Shown piece after piece: positions 1 to 8,937 of a stretch of 64,000 bases of DNA (position 1 is the first letter of the stretch; every line of letters begins with the position of its first letter). The notes under the pieces were generated by a model that saw only the letters and a list, made by a program, of their open reading frames with translations, had not been told where the DNA came from and did not search any database. The stretch is from Hymenobacter psoromatis (GTDB lineage: Bacteria; Bacteroidota; Bacteroidia; Cytophagales; Hymenobacteraceae), in contig NZ_JAIFAG010000001.1 of NCBI RefSeq assembly GCF_020012125.1, positions 2,480,001 to 2,544,000 of the forward strand. The letters run 5' to 3'. The position numbers were made by a program, and so were the translations under genes.

Positions 1-504
1 GGCCCCGCCTACCCCCTCACCGACGAGCGGCGGGTGCCGTTTTTCATGCTCAACAACATCCTGGGCGGCCCCGGCATGAACTCGCGCCTTAACCTGGCCG
101 TGCGCGAGAAATACGGCTTAGTGTATACTATTGACAGCTCGTATTCGCCCTACACCGACACGGGTTTGTTCGGCATTTACTTCGGCACCGAGGCCAAGCA
201 GCTGAACCGCACACTGGGCCTGGTACAGAAGGAGTTGAAGCTACTACGCGACAAAGAGCTGACCACCAGCCAGCTGCACGTGGCCAAAAACCAGCTCATG
301 GGCCAGCTCGCTATGAGCGAGGAGAGCAATTCGGGCCTGATGCAGCTGCTGGGCAAAAGCACGCTGGACCTGGGCCGCGTGGAGCCGCTAAGCGAGATTT
401 TCGGCAAAATCGAGCGCGTCACGGCCGCCGAGCTGCGCGAATTGGCGAATGAGGTGCTGACGGAGGAAAATCTGAGCGTGCTGCGCTACGTGCCGGAGAA
501 GTAG
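1..504 (+). CDS. M16 (insulinase-type) peptidase, C-terminal part
   Basis: The reading frame is open from the first base, so the gene begins upstream of the window; 167 residues are visible. The visible part carries the GGPGMNSRLNLAVREKYGLVY segment typical of the C-terminal, non-catalytic half of M16 zinc peptidases. In that family this half (glycine loop plus R-x-x-x-G-L-x-Y) closes over the substrate; the HxxEH zinc site would lie in the missing N-terminal half. In Bacteroidota such proteins are usually periplasmic or envelope peptidases, often in pairs; that location is inferred here. A long inverted repeat follows the stop directly. Family assignment is good, exact substrate unknown. Confidence 0.85.
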   Translation, partial: GPAYPLTDERRVPFFMLNNILGGPGMNSRLNLAVREKYGLVYTIDSSYSPYTDTGLFGIYFGTEAKQLNRTLGLVQKELKLLRDKELTTSQLHVAKNQLMGQLAMSEESNSGLMQLLGKSTLDLGRVEPLSEIFGKIERVTAAELRELANEVLTEENLSVLRYVPEK

Positions 505-608
505 CGCGAACTTTCCAGTTCGAGCGCGAGCGAAGCGAGCAGCTCGCACTCGAAGTCGTTCGATTCTGCCTGCTCGCTTCGCTCGCGCTCGAACTGGAAA
601 GTTCGCGC
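505..608. repeat. Long intergenic inverted repeat
   Basis: Two arms of nearly 40 bases face each other (about 505-542 and 569-608). The outer sequence is CGCGAACTTTCCAGTTCGAG and its complement. The arm contains GAGCGCGAGCGAAGCGAGC, itself self-complementary in part. It starts at the base after the M16 stop codon and ends 9 bases before the next start. It may act as a terminator or attenuator in RNA, but there is no clear U-run. Confidence 0.85.
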
Positions 609-616
609 TACCTTCT

Positions 617-1090
617 ATGCCCCTACCCCCCTTCGGCCACGTAGGCTCGGCCCAGGCGGGCGACTTGTTTCACTCGCGGCTGGAATTATCTCTGCTGGGG
701 CAGCACCGGCCGCGGCGGGCGGGCGTGTGCGCCACGGCCGCGCACGGGGCCGAAAGCATTATTCTGGCCGACCAGTACGAGGACGACGAAATCCACGACG
801 ACTACTTCTGGTACGCCGGCCACGGCGGGCGCGACGCCAAAACCGGCCACCAGGTAGCTGACCAGCAGCTCGATGCGCGCAACCAGGGTTTGCTGCGCAG
901 CCAGGAAACCGGCCGGCCGGTGCGCGTATACCGGCGTATCGAGGTGGCTCCCGCGCCGTGGCAGTTTCGCTACGAGGGGCTGTGGCGCGTGGGGACGCAC
1001 GAGTACGGGCCGGGCAAGTCGGGCTTTCGGGTGTACCGCTTTCGGCTGGAGCCGTGGCCGGCGGCCCCTACCCCCCTTTCTTATGACTGA
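617..1090 (+). CDS. Stand-alone SRA/YDG-domain protein
   Basis: The 157 residues are almost entirely one SRA/YDG domain. It begins FGHV...G (residues 6-10) and runs through GVCATAAHGAESI, the acidic YEDDE stretch, GHGGRD, TGHQVADQQLDARNQ and PVRVYR to GKSGFRVYRFRLE near the end. SRA domains bind DNA carrying modified cytosine by flipping the base out. In bacteria they are usually fused to an HNH or other nuclease domain as modification-dependent restriction enzymes, or paired with a methylase. Here no nuclease domain is present and the frame stops right after the fold. The stop overlaps the start of the O-methyltransferase gene by 8 bases, so the two are probably translated together. The domain call is strong; the role is unknown. 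Confidence 0.85.
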   Translation: MPLPPFGHVGSAQAGDLFHSRLELSLLGQHRPRRAGVCATAAHGAESIILADQYEDDEIHDDYFWYAGHGGRDAKTGHQVADQQLDARNQGLLRSQETGRPVRVYRRIEVAPAPWQFRYEGLWRVGTHEYGPGKSGFRVYRFRLEPWPAAPTPLSYD

Positions 1091-1730
1091 CGACCAAATC
1101 CAGGCCTATGCCGAAGCCCACTCTGAAGCGGAGCCGCCACTGCTGCACCAGCTTTGGCGCGAAACGCACTTGCAGCTGCTGATGCCGCGCATGGCCACCG
1201 GGCACTGGCAGGGGCGGCTACTGAGTATGCTTACGCACCTCATTCGGCCGCGTAAGGTGCTGGAAATCGGCACGTTTACGGGCTACGCCACGCTGTGTTT
1301 AGCCGAAGGAATGGCCCCGGACGGGCACCTGCACACAATCGAAATTAACCCCGAGCGGGCGAGCCGCATCCGGCGCTACGTGGCGGCGGCGGGCCTAGCC
1401 GAGCGCGTGACGCTGCACCTCGGCGACGCGGCCGATAGTTTGGCCGGGTTGGTCGGCGAAACCTGGGACTTAGTCTTTATTGATGCGGATAAAATCAGTA
1501 ATGCACGGTACTTTGAGCTGGTAATCAATCAGGTGCGGCCCGGCGGCCTGGTTATCGTAGACAATGTGCTGTGGGGCGGCAAGGCCCTACCCACCTACCC
1601 GCTTAAAGCCAACGACCACGATACTAGGGCCGTGCGTGCCTTTAATGAGCAAGTGCAACGCGACCCGCGCGTGGTGCCCCTGCTGCTGCCCGTGCGCGAC
1701 GGCTTGCTGCTGCTGCGACGGATAGTTTAA
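1083..1730 (+). CDS. Class I SAM-dependent O-methyltransferase (COG4122 type)
   Basis: This 215-residue protein has the catechol-O-methyltransferase-like architecture. Motif I is VLEIGTFTGYAT at residues 59-70, an acidic ribose-binding IEINPE follows at 86-91, the metal-binding region FIDADK is at 132-137, and D160-N161 in VDNVLWGG completes the metal site. The family transfers methyl groups to hydroxyls of small aromatic substrates using a divalent metal; the substrate cannot be read from sequence. The ATG at 1083 was chosen because the longer in-frame extension runs back through the SRA gene. The start overlaps the SRA stop (ATGACTGA), implying translational coupling. Confidence 0.9.
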   Translation: MTDDQIQAYAEAHSEAEPPLLHQLWRETHLQLLMPRMATGHWQGRLLSMLTHLIRPRKVLEIGTFTGYATLCLAEGMAPDGHLHTIEINPERASRIRRYVAAAGLAERVTLHLGDAADSLAGLVGETWDLVFIDADKISNARYFELVINQVRPGGLVIVDNVLWGGKALPTYPLKANDHDTRAVRAFNEQVQRDPRVVPLLLPVRDGLLLLRRIV

Positions 1731-1740
1731 AAATGAGGTG

Positions 1741-1869
1741 GTTTGTCATTGCGAGCGCAACGAAGTGAAGCGCGGCAATCTTTCCTGGTCGTTCGCATAA
1801 CGCGGTTCACTAATCCAACGATTAGGAAAGATTGCTGCGCTCCACTTCGTTGCGCTCGCAATGACAAAC
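1741..1869. repeat. Long inverted repeat, GCGAGCGCA family
   Basis: The left arm starts GTTTGTCATTGCGAGCGCAA and the right arm ends with its complement. The two arms, each about 45 bases with mismatches, enclose a loop around 1785-1825. The core TTGCGAGCGCAGCG recurs in other intergenic palindromes of the window (18728, 39384, 50951). It lies in the leader of the following outer-membrane protein gene, and the start codon of that gene is placed after it. Confidence 0.85.
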
Positions 1870-1892
1870 GGCTCAACTCCTACCCCTCCCCT

Positions 1893-4799
1893 ATGCGTTT
1901 TCTACTCTTCGCACTCTCATCCTACCTACTGACCTTCAACGCCTTTGCCCAAAGCATTGTGCGGGGTAAGGTGCTCGATGGCAAGGACCAGAGCCCGCTC
2001 ATCGGGGCCAACGCGGTGCTCGTGCACCTGCCCGACTCGGTGCGCACGGGCACGGCAGTGGGGCCCGATGGCGGCTTTCAGCTGGATAACGTGGCCCCCG
2101 GCCGCTACCTGTTCGTGGCGTCCTACGTGGGCTACCAGGACCAGCGCCAGCCAGTAACCGTGGCGGCCGGCGGCGCGCCCGTAGTGCTACCCCCGGTGGC
2201 GCTGCAAGCCGGCGGCGTGACCCTGAAAACGGTGGTCGTGACCGGCCAGGAAGTGGCGGTGGTGCAGCGTGGCGACACGACCAGCCTCAACGCGAAAGCC
2301 TTCAAAACCAACCCTGATGCCACGGCCGGCGACCTCATTACCAAGATGCCGGGCATCTCGGTGGATGCCACGGGCAAGACCCAGGCCCAAGGCGAGGCCG
2401 TGCAGCAGGTACTGGTAGATGGCAAGCCTTTTTTTGGCACCGACCCCGACGCGGTGCTCAAAAACCTGCCCGCCGACGCCATCGACCGGGTGGAGATTTT
2501 CGACCAGCAGAGCGAGCAGAGCCGCTTTTCGGGTTTCAACGACGGCAACACCCAGAAGACGCTGAACATCATTACCAAGCCCTCGTTTCGCAACGGGCAG
2601 TTTGGGCGGGCGGTGGTGGGCGCGGGCACCAATCGCTACCGCGCTAGCCTGAACCTCAACGACTTCCACAACGACCGGCGTACCACGGTGCTAGCCCAGA
2701 GCAACAACGTGAACGAGCAAAATTTTGGCACTGATGACTTATTGGGTGTCATCGGCAACTCGGCCCCCGGCGGGGGGGGTAGGGGCGGCGGGGGCGGCGG
2801 CGCGGGCTCCAGCCCCAGCGACTTTCTGGTGAGCCAGAACGGGGGCATCAGCAAGACCACGGCGGCGGGGGTGAACTACTCGAACTCGTGGAATAAAAAA
2901 ACCGAGCTGACGGGTAGCTACTTTTTTAATCATTCTACTAATACGCTTAATACCAATACCTTGCGTCAATATGTGCTGCCCGGCCAGAGCAACACGACGT
3001 ACCGCGCCAACTCGCTGTCGGGCAGCACCAATACCAACCACCGGGCGAACGTGCGCTTCGACCAGAAGATTGACTCGATGACGTCGGTACTGTTCCGGCC
3101 CCGGCTGTCGTGGCAGCAGAACGATGCCAACCAGACGCTGACCGGCGTCACGGCCCGCGAAGGCGTGACGCAAAGCCAGATTAATACGCTGTACGGCTCG
3201 AATAACCAAGGCGCTAACCCGGCCGGCGACTTGCTGCTGCGCCGCAAAGTGGGCCGCCGCGCCGGCCGCACGCTCTCGCTGAGCCTCAATGGCGCGTATA
3301 ATTCGCGCAATGGTACTTCGCTGCTGAACACGACCAGTAACGGTGGCGCGGGTACCAACCTCAATCAGCAGTCGCTGCTGACGCAGCACGGCAGCACCCT
3401 GGCCGGTAACCTGGCCTATACCGAGCCGGTGGGCCAGCACGCGCAGTTGCAAGCCAACTACGCGCTGAGCTACGCGCCCAATAACTCGGACAAGCGCACC
3501 TACGACTTCAACACCGGCGACCAGCAGTACTCGCGCCTCGACACAGTATTGAGTAACGTATTCAATAACTACTACTTAACCCAGGGCGGCGGGCTGAGCT
3601 ACCGCTACAATACGCGCAAGCTGCAAGCTTCGGTGGGGGCCAGCGCGCAGGTAGCGCGGCTGCAAGGCGACCAGACTTTCCCGAGGCCTGGCCCGGTAGA
3701 TTATACCTTCTGGAACGTGCTGCCGCAGGCTAACCTAACGTGGCGGGCCGACCGCTCGCACAACTTGCGGCTCTTCTACCGCACCAGTACCAATGCACCG
3801 AGCATCAATCAGTTGCAGGCCGTGGTAAACAACTCCAATCCCTTGCAGCTAACCATCGGCAACCCGGCGCTGCGCCAAGAATACGCCCACAACCTAGTGG
3901 CCCGCTACACAGCCGCACGGGCCGATAAGAATAGTAATTTTTTCGCGTTGCTTTCGGGCAGCTACACCCAGAATCCTATCTCGAACCGCACGCTGGTGGC
4001 CATCCGCGATACCTCGGTGGTGCCCACCGGCACCGACCGCGCCGTGCGCCTGCCGGCCGGCGGCCAGCTTACGCAGTCTACTAACCTGCAGCAGCAGTAC
4101 ACGCTGCGCGCGCTGGCTAATTACGGCCGGCCGCTCACGGTTATCAAATCGAATATCAACGTGTCGCTGGGGGCCACGCTTAGCCAAAACCCCGGTCTGG
4201 TAAACAACGCGCTCAACTACGCCCGTACCCCGGCCCTGACCGGCGGCCTCACGCTGAGCAGCAACATCAGCCCGCAGGTAGACTTTACGCTTTCCTCTAA
4301 CTCGACCCAGAGCTACGTGCGCAACACGCTCAGCAAGCAGCTCAATAATGCGTATTTCAACCAGCTTACCCGTTTGAAATTCAGCTGGATAGTGGGGCCG
4401 GGCATTTCATTTCAGACCGACGTGGCGCACCAGCTCTACCGGGGCCTGAGCGCCGCTTACAACCAGAATTACGTGCTCTGGAATGCCTCGCTCGGTAAGA
4501 AGCTCTTTCCCGGCCAGCGCGGCGAAATCAAGCTCTACGCCTTTGATATCCTGAAGCAGAACCGCGCCATTCAGCGCAACGTAAGCGTGGCGTATTACGA
4601 AGACGTGCAAACGACCGTCCTGCAACAATACCTTATGCTGATGTTTACTTATAACATTCGTTCGGCCAACATGACGGCCCTACCCACCGCGCCCGAAGGA
4701 GGACCGGGCGGCGGGCGGCGCGGGCGCGGCGGCTTCGATGGCTCGCCCGGCGGGGGTAGGCCGGGGGGCGGCGGCTTCGGGGGCCCACCCGGCGGCTAG
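1893..4799 (+). CDS. Outer-membrane beta-barrel protein with CarboxypepD_reg-like domain
   Basis: This 968-residue protein has a signal peptide (residues 1-19, cleavage after AFA). A CarboxypepD_reg-like beta-sandwich follows (about 20-95), beginning VRGKVLDGKDQSPLIGANA. A TonB-receptor-like plug occupies about 114-230, with LITKMPGISVDATGKT, VLVDGKPFFG and IDRVEIFDQQSEQS. A long barrel rich in NYS/TLS strands completes it, as in the OMP_b-brl_3 family. Such proteins sit in the outer membrane, but the cargo is unknown. Two glycine/arginine-rich tracts stand out: residues about 292-305 in the barrel, and a 35-residue tail after the last barrel strand. The ATG at 1893 is chosen because it starts the signal peptide and follows a CCTACCCCTCCCCT leader; upstream codons run through an inverted repeat. 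Confidence 0.9.
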   Translation: MRFLLFALSSYLLTFNAFAQSIVRGKVLDGKDQSPLIGANAVLVHLPDSVRTGTAVGPDGGFQLDNVAPGRYLFVASYVGYQDQRQPVTVAAGGAPVVLPPVALQAGGVTLKTVVVTGQEVAVVQRGDTTSLNAKAFKTNPDATAGDLITKMPGISVDATGKTQAQGEAVQQVLVDGKPFFGTDPDAVLKNLPADAIDRVEIFDQQSEQSRFSGFNDGNTQKTLNIITKPSFRNGQFGRAVVGAGTNRYRASLNLNDFHNDRRTTVLAQSNNVNEQNFGTDDLLGVIGNSAPGGGGRGGGGGGAGSSPSDFLVSQNGGISKTTAAGVNYSNSWNKKTELTGSYFFNHSTNTLNTNTLRQYVLPGQSNTTYRANSLSGSTNTNHRANVRFDQKIDSMTSVLFRPRLSWQQNDANQTLTGVTAREGVTQSQINTLYGSNNQGANPAGDLLLRRKVGRRAGRTLSLSLNGAYNSRNGTSLLNTTSNGGAGTNLNQQSLLTQHGSTLAGNLAYTEPVGQHAQLQANYALSYAPNNSDKRTYDFNTGDQQYSRLDTVLSNVFNNYYLTQGGGLSYRYNTRKLQASVGASAQVARLQGDQTFPRPGPVDYTFWNVLPQANLTWRADRSHNLRLFYRTSTNAPSINQLQAVVNNSNPLQLTIGNPALRQEYAHNLVARYTAARADKNSNFFALLSGSYTQNPISNRTLVAIRDTSVVPTGTDRAVRLPAGGQLTQSTNLQQQYTLRALANYGRPLTVIKSNINVSLGATLSQNPGLVNNALNYARTPALTGGLTLSSNISPQVDFTLSSNSTQSYVRNTLSKQLNNAYFNQLTRLKFSWIVGPGISFQTDVAHQLYRGLSAAYNQNYVLWNASLGKKLFPGQRGEIKLYAFDILKQNRAIQRNVSVAYYEDVQTTVLQQYLMLMFTYNIRSANMTALPTAPEGGPGGGRRGRGGFDGSPGGGRPGGGGFGGPPGG

Positions 4800-4881
4800 T
4801 AGTGGCTCAAAATTCTTACCCCGCTTTTTTTGCCTAACTTGCCCGCTGTAAGCAGGGTGAAACACTGACTGGCACATCGTT

Positions 4882-6249
4882 ATGAAAAGACTATTCCCGG
4901 CTTTATTGCTGGGGCTGGCCAGCCGCTCGGCGCTGGCCGCGGCTCCGCCCACTGTGCCCGCCACCCTCGACCTGGTGGGCCTGCGCCTGACGCTCGACGA
5001 CGATGCCCGCCAGCTGGTGCAGGCCAAGGTGAACAGCCTGTGCCGCCACCAATCTTCGCTGGATGCCCGCGTGGCGCTGGCCGAGGCCGCGTTTCCGCTC
5101 ATTGACAAGGTATTGGCTGAAGAAGGCGTGCCGACCGACTTTCGCTACCTGGCCTTGCAGGAAAGCGCCTTGCAGGGCAACGCCGAGAGCCCCCACGGGG
5201 CCGTAGGCTACTGGCAGCTCAAGCGCGAAACTGCCCTCAGCCTGGGCCTGACCGTGAACGGCAGCATCGACGAGCGCCGCCACCTCACGGCCAGCACCCG
5301 CGCCGCCGCCCGCTACCTCACCCGCAACAACGCGACCCTGCACAACTGGACCAACGCGCTACTGAGCTACTACACCGGCCTGGGCGGCGTGCGCGCCTAC
5401 ACCCGACCCGACGATGCCGAGGCCCACGATATGCGCTTCACGAGCCGCACCAATCAGTACCTGCTCGATTTTGTGGCGCAGAAGGTGGTGTTTGAGCCGG
5501 CCTGCGCGCAGCAAACGGTGCCCTTCGTGCCCTGGCGTGAGGTGCCCGCCACCGCCGGCCAAACGCTGGCTCAGCAAGCCGCCGCTCTGGCCGTTGACCC
5601 CAGCACCGTGGCTCAGCTAAACCCTTGGCTACTAGCCCGCGAAATACCCGAAGACGGCCACGCCTACACCATTTTGGTGCCCCTGGCTGCCGCGCCGCCG
5701 GTGGTCGCGGCGCGCCCTACCCCCTCCCCTACGCCCGAAGACCCAGACAAGGCATTGGCAACTGTCAATAGCCTGCCCCCGGAGGTACCAGAGCCGCCCG
5801 TGCAGCCGCTGCCCAGCTCGCGTACCCAGCCCGCCCCTACCCCCCCAGTCCCCCCGAGCCGGCCCGTAGTGCTGGCCCCAGCGCCAGCCCCTACCCCCCC
5901 AGCCGCGGCCAGGCCCGATTTTACGCACCCTTACTTGGTGGCTCCCGGCGAAACGCTCTACGGCCTAGCCCGGCGCGTAGGCGTGCGCCCCGCTGAGCTA
6001 GCCGCTTGGAATAACCTGCCGCCCGACGCCGGCCTGCGCGCCGGCCAGATGCTACACCTTAGCCCGCCCGCCGCCGAGCCAGTGCTGGCCGCCGAAGCTA
6101 GCGCCCTCTATACCGTGGCGGCCGGCGATACGTTTTACAGCATTGCTCATCGCTACGGTTGCACCGTGGCTACCCTGGCTGCCCAAAACGAGCGCACCGA
6201 TGTTACGCTGCTGCACATCGGAGAGATGCTGCGCGTACCGCGGCTTTAA
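4882..6249 (+). CDS. Lytic transglycosylase with two LysM domains (MltD-like)
   Basis: This 455-residue secreted protein (signal peptide 1-20, ending SALA) probably cleaves peptidoglycan glycan strands in the periplasm. The SLT/goose-lysozyme-like domain covers about 70-200. It shows ALQESAL with the predicted catalytic Glu94, then GAVGYWQL, the segment usual for this family. A proline/threonine-rich linker (about 275-345, containing repeated PTPP units from CCTACCCCC DNA) leads to two LysM peptidoglycan-binding repeats: YLVAPGETLYGLARRVG (about 351-395) and YTVAAGDTFYSIAHRYG (about 410-455). It appears monocistronic, ending at a strong hairpin. Confidence 0.92.
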   Translation: MKRLFPALLLGLASRSALAAAPPTVPATLDLVGLRLTLDDDARQLVQAKVNSLCRHQSSLDARVALAEAAFPLIDKVLAEEGVPTDFRYLALQESALQGNAESPHGAVGYWQLKRETALSLGLTVNGSIDERRHLTASTRAAARYLTRNNATLHNWTNALLSYYTGLGGVRAYTRPDDAEAHDMRFTSRTNQYLLDFVAQKVVFEPACAQQTVPFVPWREVPATAGQTLAQQAAALAVDPSTVAQLNPWLLAREIPEDGHAYTILVPLAAAPPVVAARPTPSPTPEDPDKALATVNSLPPEVPEPPVQPLPSSRTQPAPTPPVPPSRPVVLAPAPAPTPPAAARPDFTHPYLVAPGETLYGLARRVGVRPAELAAWNNLPPDAGLRAGQMLHLSPPAAEPVLAAEASALYTVAAGDTFYSIAHRYGCTVATLAAQNERTDVTLLHIGEMLRVPRL

Positions 6250-6256
6250 ATTTAGC

Positions 6257-6326
6257 GTTAAGGGCAAAGAGCCAAAAAGGCCCGCCTGAATTATCAGGCG
6301 GGCCTTTTTGGCTCTTTGCCCTTAAC
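6257..6326. terminator. Bidirectional hairpin terminator, perfect 33-bp arms
   Basis: Two perfectly complementary 33-base arms (6257-6289 and 6294-6326) enclose a 4-base loop. The inner stem GGCCCGCCTGA/TCAGGCGGGCC is flanked by A5 on the left and T5 on the right, so either strand can form a hairpin followed by U residues. It lies between convergent genes (lytic transglycosylase on the plus strand, thioredoxin-fold protein on the minus strand) and can serve both. Confidence 0.9.
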
Positions 6327-6340
6327 TTTTAACTCTAACC

Positions 6341-7819
6341 TTACAATCCGCTCAGAGCTACAGCGCGGTAGGCGGCAGCGCGGCCCACGGCGGCTTTTAG
6401 GTCGTCTTGCAGGGGGCGGCTGCTGAGGATACGGGGGTGCAGGTCGAGCAGGGTGCCATCTTCAGCAAGGAGGATGGCACTGGGCAGGCGCTCGACGCTA
6501 TAGGCTTGGCGCACGGCCGACTGGCTACCGGCCGGCACGTGCACCTGAATGCCACCCAGGGATGGGCTTGCACAGGCGATACCCTGCTGCCAGCTGCTCA
6601 GGTTCTCATCCAGGGCCACCATCACAATCTCAATGGGTTGGCCCACGAGCGCGGCGGTTAGCTCCTTCAAATAGGGGATTTCACGTTGGCCGGCCGGATA
6701 GCGGCTGTCCCAGAACATAAGGTAGACGAGCTTACCCCGCAGGCTCCGCAGCGACAGTGGCCGGCCATTAACCAGGCGCAGCGAAATTTCGGGGGCGGGG
6801 CTGCCGATGGCAAACGACTGGTGGTCGGCCAGGTCGGTGCGCAGCAGAGCTACCCAGCTCGCCGGGGCCTGAGCCGAGGCAGCATAGGTAGTGAGCAGAG
6901 CCTGAGCGTGGGCGATATGCCCCTGCCGGATGGTTTCGAGCACAAGGCGGCCCAGCACGACGGGGCGGGCCTCGGCGTGCAAGATGTTGTCGGCCAGGCG
7001 GTAGCACGCCGGAAAATACGCCGGGTCACTGGGCTGGGTACCCCCAACGCGCGCCTGGTAGTGCACATAGTCGAGCAGAAAATCCTGATAGTGCGGGCTG
7101 GCTATCGCCACCTCATTACCAGGCAGCAGGCCGGGCTCCTTCAGAAAATCAAAGTAGTCGGGCGAGAGCATAATTCGCGGCTGCCCGGCCACGGTTTGTT
7201 CGCGCAGGTCGGCGTAGGTGAGGCGGTCTTCGGCGTAGGTGTAAGCGATGTCGGCCTCGGCGTAGGCCCGGAAGGCGGAGGTCAGGTGGCCGCGCCGGTC
7301 GGCCTGTTTCAACAAGGCCTGCTCGCGGTCGCGGCGGTAGTTCAGAAAGGTCAGAAAACCTCGCTCAAGCAGCTTAATATTTTCGGGAAGCACCTGGTAA
7401 TCATCACTATTACCATAGTGCCGGCTAAACTCTTGTAAGTAGTTATTGGCAGCGGCAGCGGGGCGGTGGGTGGCTCCATCACCCGAGTCGAATCGGGCCG
7501 TGCCGGCCAGGTTGGGCGCATCTCCGTGGAGCATTAGCACGTCGCCGGGCTCCAGGAACACGGTTAGCTCCTCGTCGCCGTAGCTCAGCTGAGCCAGCAG
7601 AGGCTGGGCCACCGGCACGGTTAGGTCGAAATCCCCATTGGGCTCTATGTGCACGGCCCGCTGCTGCTCGTGGGTAGCCAGGGGCTGGCCCCACCAGCGC
7701 AGCAATAATTTATCGGTTCCAGTATTTAGTAAGTGGCCACGCAGCTCGGCAGTAGTTTGCGCCGCGGCGGGTCCGGCCAGGAAAAGGAGGCTAGCAATCC
7801 AGAGGGTTAGTGATTTCAT
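6341..7819 (-). CDS. Secreted TlpA-like thioredoxin-fold protein lacking CxxC
   Basis: This 492-residue protein has a signal peptide (1-20, ending AAAQ) and an N-terminal beta-rich region resembling the DUF4369-type domain that precedes thioredoxin folds in Bacteroidota. The C-terminal redoxin domain (about 340-480) begins IGSPAPEISLRLVNG and contains LRGKLVYLMFWDSRYPAG. In active TlpA/ResA proteins the corresponding loop is W-x-x-W-C-x-x-C; here both cysteine positions are replaced (R and A), so disulfide exchange in the usual way is not expected. It may be a binding or scaffold protein of the periplasm. It ends at the shared hairpin. Confidence 0.8.
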   Translation of the reverse strand: MKSLTLWIASLLFLAGPAAAQTTAELRGHLLNTGTDKLLLRWWGQPLATHEQQRAVHIEPNGDFDLTVPVAQPLLAQLSYGDEELTVFLEPGDVLMLHGDAPNLAGTARFDSGDGATHRPAAAANNYLQEFSRHYGNSDDYQVLPENIKLLERGFLTFLNYRRDREQALLKQADRRGHLTSAFRAYAEADIAYTYAEDRLTYADLREQTVAGQPRIMLSPDYFDFLKEPGLLPGNEVAIASPHYQDFLLDYVHYQARVGGTQPSDPAYFPACYRLADNILHAEARPVVLGRLVLETIRQGHIAHAQALLTTYAASAQAPASWVALLRTDLADHQSFAIGSPAPEISLRLVNGRPLSLRSLRGKLVYLMFWDSRYPAGQREIPYLKELTAALVGQPIEIVMVALDENLSSWQQGIACASPSLGGIQVHVPAGSQSAVRQAYSVERLPSAILLAEDGTLLDLHPRILSSRPLQDDLKAAVGRAAAYRAVALSGL

Positions 7820-7978
7820 TCACAAGAATTAATGGTCGGGGTAACTAAGCACTAAGCTGCGAAGGTAACAGGCACTTCGCCCTAAGGTTACGCCTGCGGA
7901 GGGCGCAGCGTTCCCGCAAGCGGCGTATTTCCAAAATTGTCGCCAGCTTTACGCCCCAATCCTTACCACCCCTACCCC

Positions 7979-8794
7979 ATGTCGCAGCACAAAGAAGTCA
8001 AGCTCGTTACTACCCACCAAATGCTGGCGATGAAGCAGCGGGGCGAAAAAATCTCCATGCTCACGGCCTATGACTTCTCGATGGCCCAGATTCTGGACGG
8101 CGCGGGGGTTGACGTGCTGCTGGTCGGCGACTCGGCCTCCAACGTGATGGCCGGCCACGAAACGACCCTACCCATCACCCTCGACCAGATGATATACCAC
8201 GCCCAGAGCGTGGTGCGGGCCGTGAAGCGGGCTTTCGTAGTGGTCGATATGCCCTTTGGCTCGTACCAGGGCAACAGCAGCGAGGCGCTGCGCTCGGCCA
8301 TCCGCATCATGAAGGAGAGCGGCGGCCACGGCGTGAAGCTTGAAGGCGGGGCCGAGATTAAGGACAGCATCGTGCGCATTCTTACGGCGGGCATCCCGGT
8401 GATGGGCCACCTTGGCCTTACCCCTCAAAGCATCTATAAATTTGGCACTTACAACGTGCGGGCCAAGGAAGAAACCGAGGCGCAGAAGCTGATTGAGGAT
8501 GCCCACCTGCTCCAGGAAATTGGCTGCTTCGGGCTGGTGCTGGAAAAAATTCCGGCCACCCTGGCCAAGCGCGTGGCCGAGGAGCTAACCATCCCAGTCA
8601 TTGGCATTGGGGCCGGGCCCGACGTGGATGGCCAGGTGCTGGTGGTGCACGACGTGCTGGGCATCACCAAGGAGTTTCAGCCACGCTTTTTGCGCCGCTA
8701 CGCCGAGCTGCACGACGTGATGACCCAGGCCGTGCAGCACTACGTGGCCGACGTGAAGAGCCGCGATTTTCCGAGCCGCGAGGAGGCGTATTAA
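7979..8794 (+). CDS. panB: 3-methyl-2-oxobutanoate hydroxymethyltransferase
   Basis: PanB makes ketopantoate from 2-oxoisovalerate and 5,10-methylene-tetrahydrofolate, the first committed step of pantothenate and CoA synthesis, in the cytoplasm. The 271 residues match the family's length and show the metal-binding [21 protein letters not shown] segment near the N-terminus, VKLEGG with the catalytic-region glutamate, [15 protein letters not shown] and [15 protein letters not shown]. The start at 7979 directly follows CCTACCCC; the 14-codon upstream extension is not conserved-looking. The gene stands alone, away from other pantothenate genes. Confidence 0.96.
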   Translation: MSQHKEVKLVTTHQMLAMKQRGEKISMLTAYDFSMAQILDGAGVDVLLVGDSASNVMAGHETTLPITLDQMIYHAQSVVRAVKRAFVVVDMPFGSYQGNSSEALRSAIRIMKESGGHGVKLEGGAEIKDSIVRILTAGIPVMGHLGLTPQSIYKFGTYNVRAKEETEAQKLIEDAHLLQEIGCFGLVLEKIPATLAKRVAEELTIPVIGIGAGPDVDGQVLVVHDVLGITKEFQPRFLRRYAELHDVMTQAVQHYVADVKSRDFPSREEAY

Positions 8795-8937
8795 GGAAAC
8801 TGTTTGGGAAGCTGTCACGGACGTCAGATGAGCATGACGTTCGGCAGCGATGTTTTTAGGTTTTCTAAAAAAGGTTCTAATGGTAAATTAACTTTTTTTG
8901 CTACCTTCGCTTTGCAAATCAAAGTTCTTCGTAAAAA

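Noticed and set aside
1743..1892. Extension of the outer-membrane gene to an ATG-like start at 1743
   Set aside because: The 50 added codons translate an inverted repeat; the signal peptide starts at 1893.
2739..3452. Long antisense open frame inside the outer-membrane protein gene
   Set aside because: It has no start context, no domain-like pattern, and lies fully opposite a clear coding sequence. GC-rich DNA produces such frames by chance.
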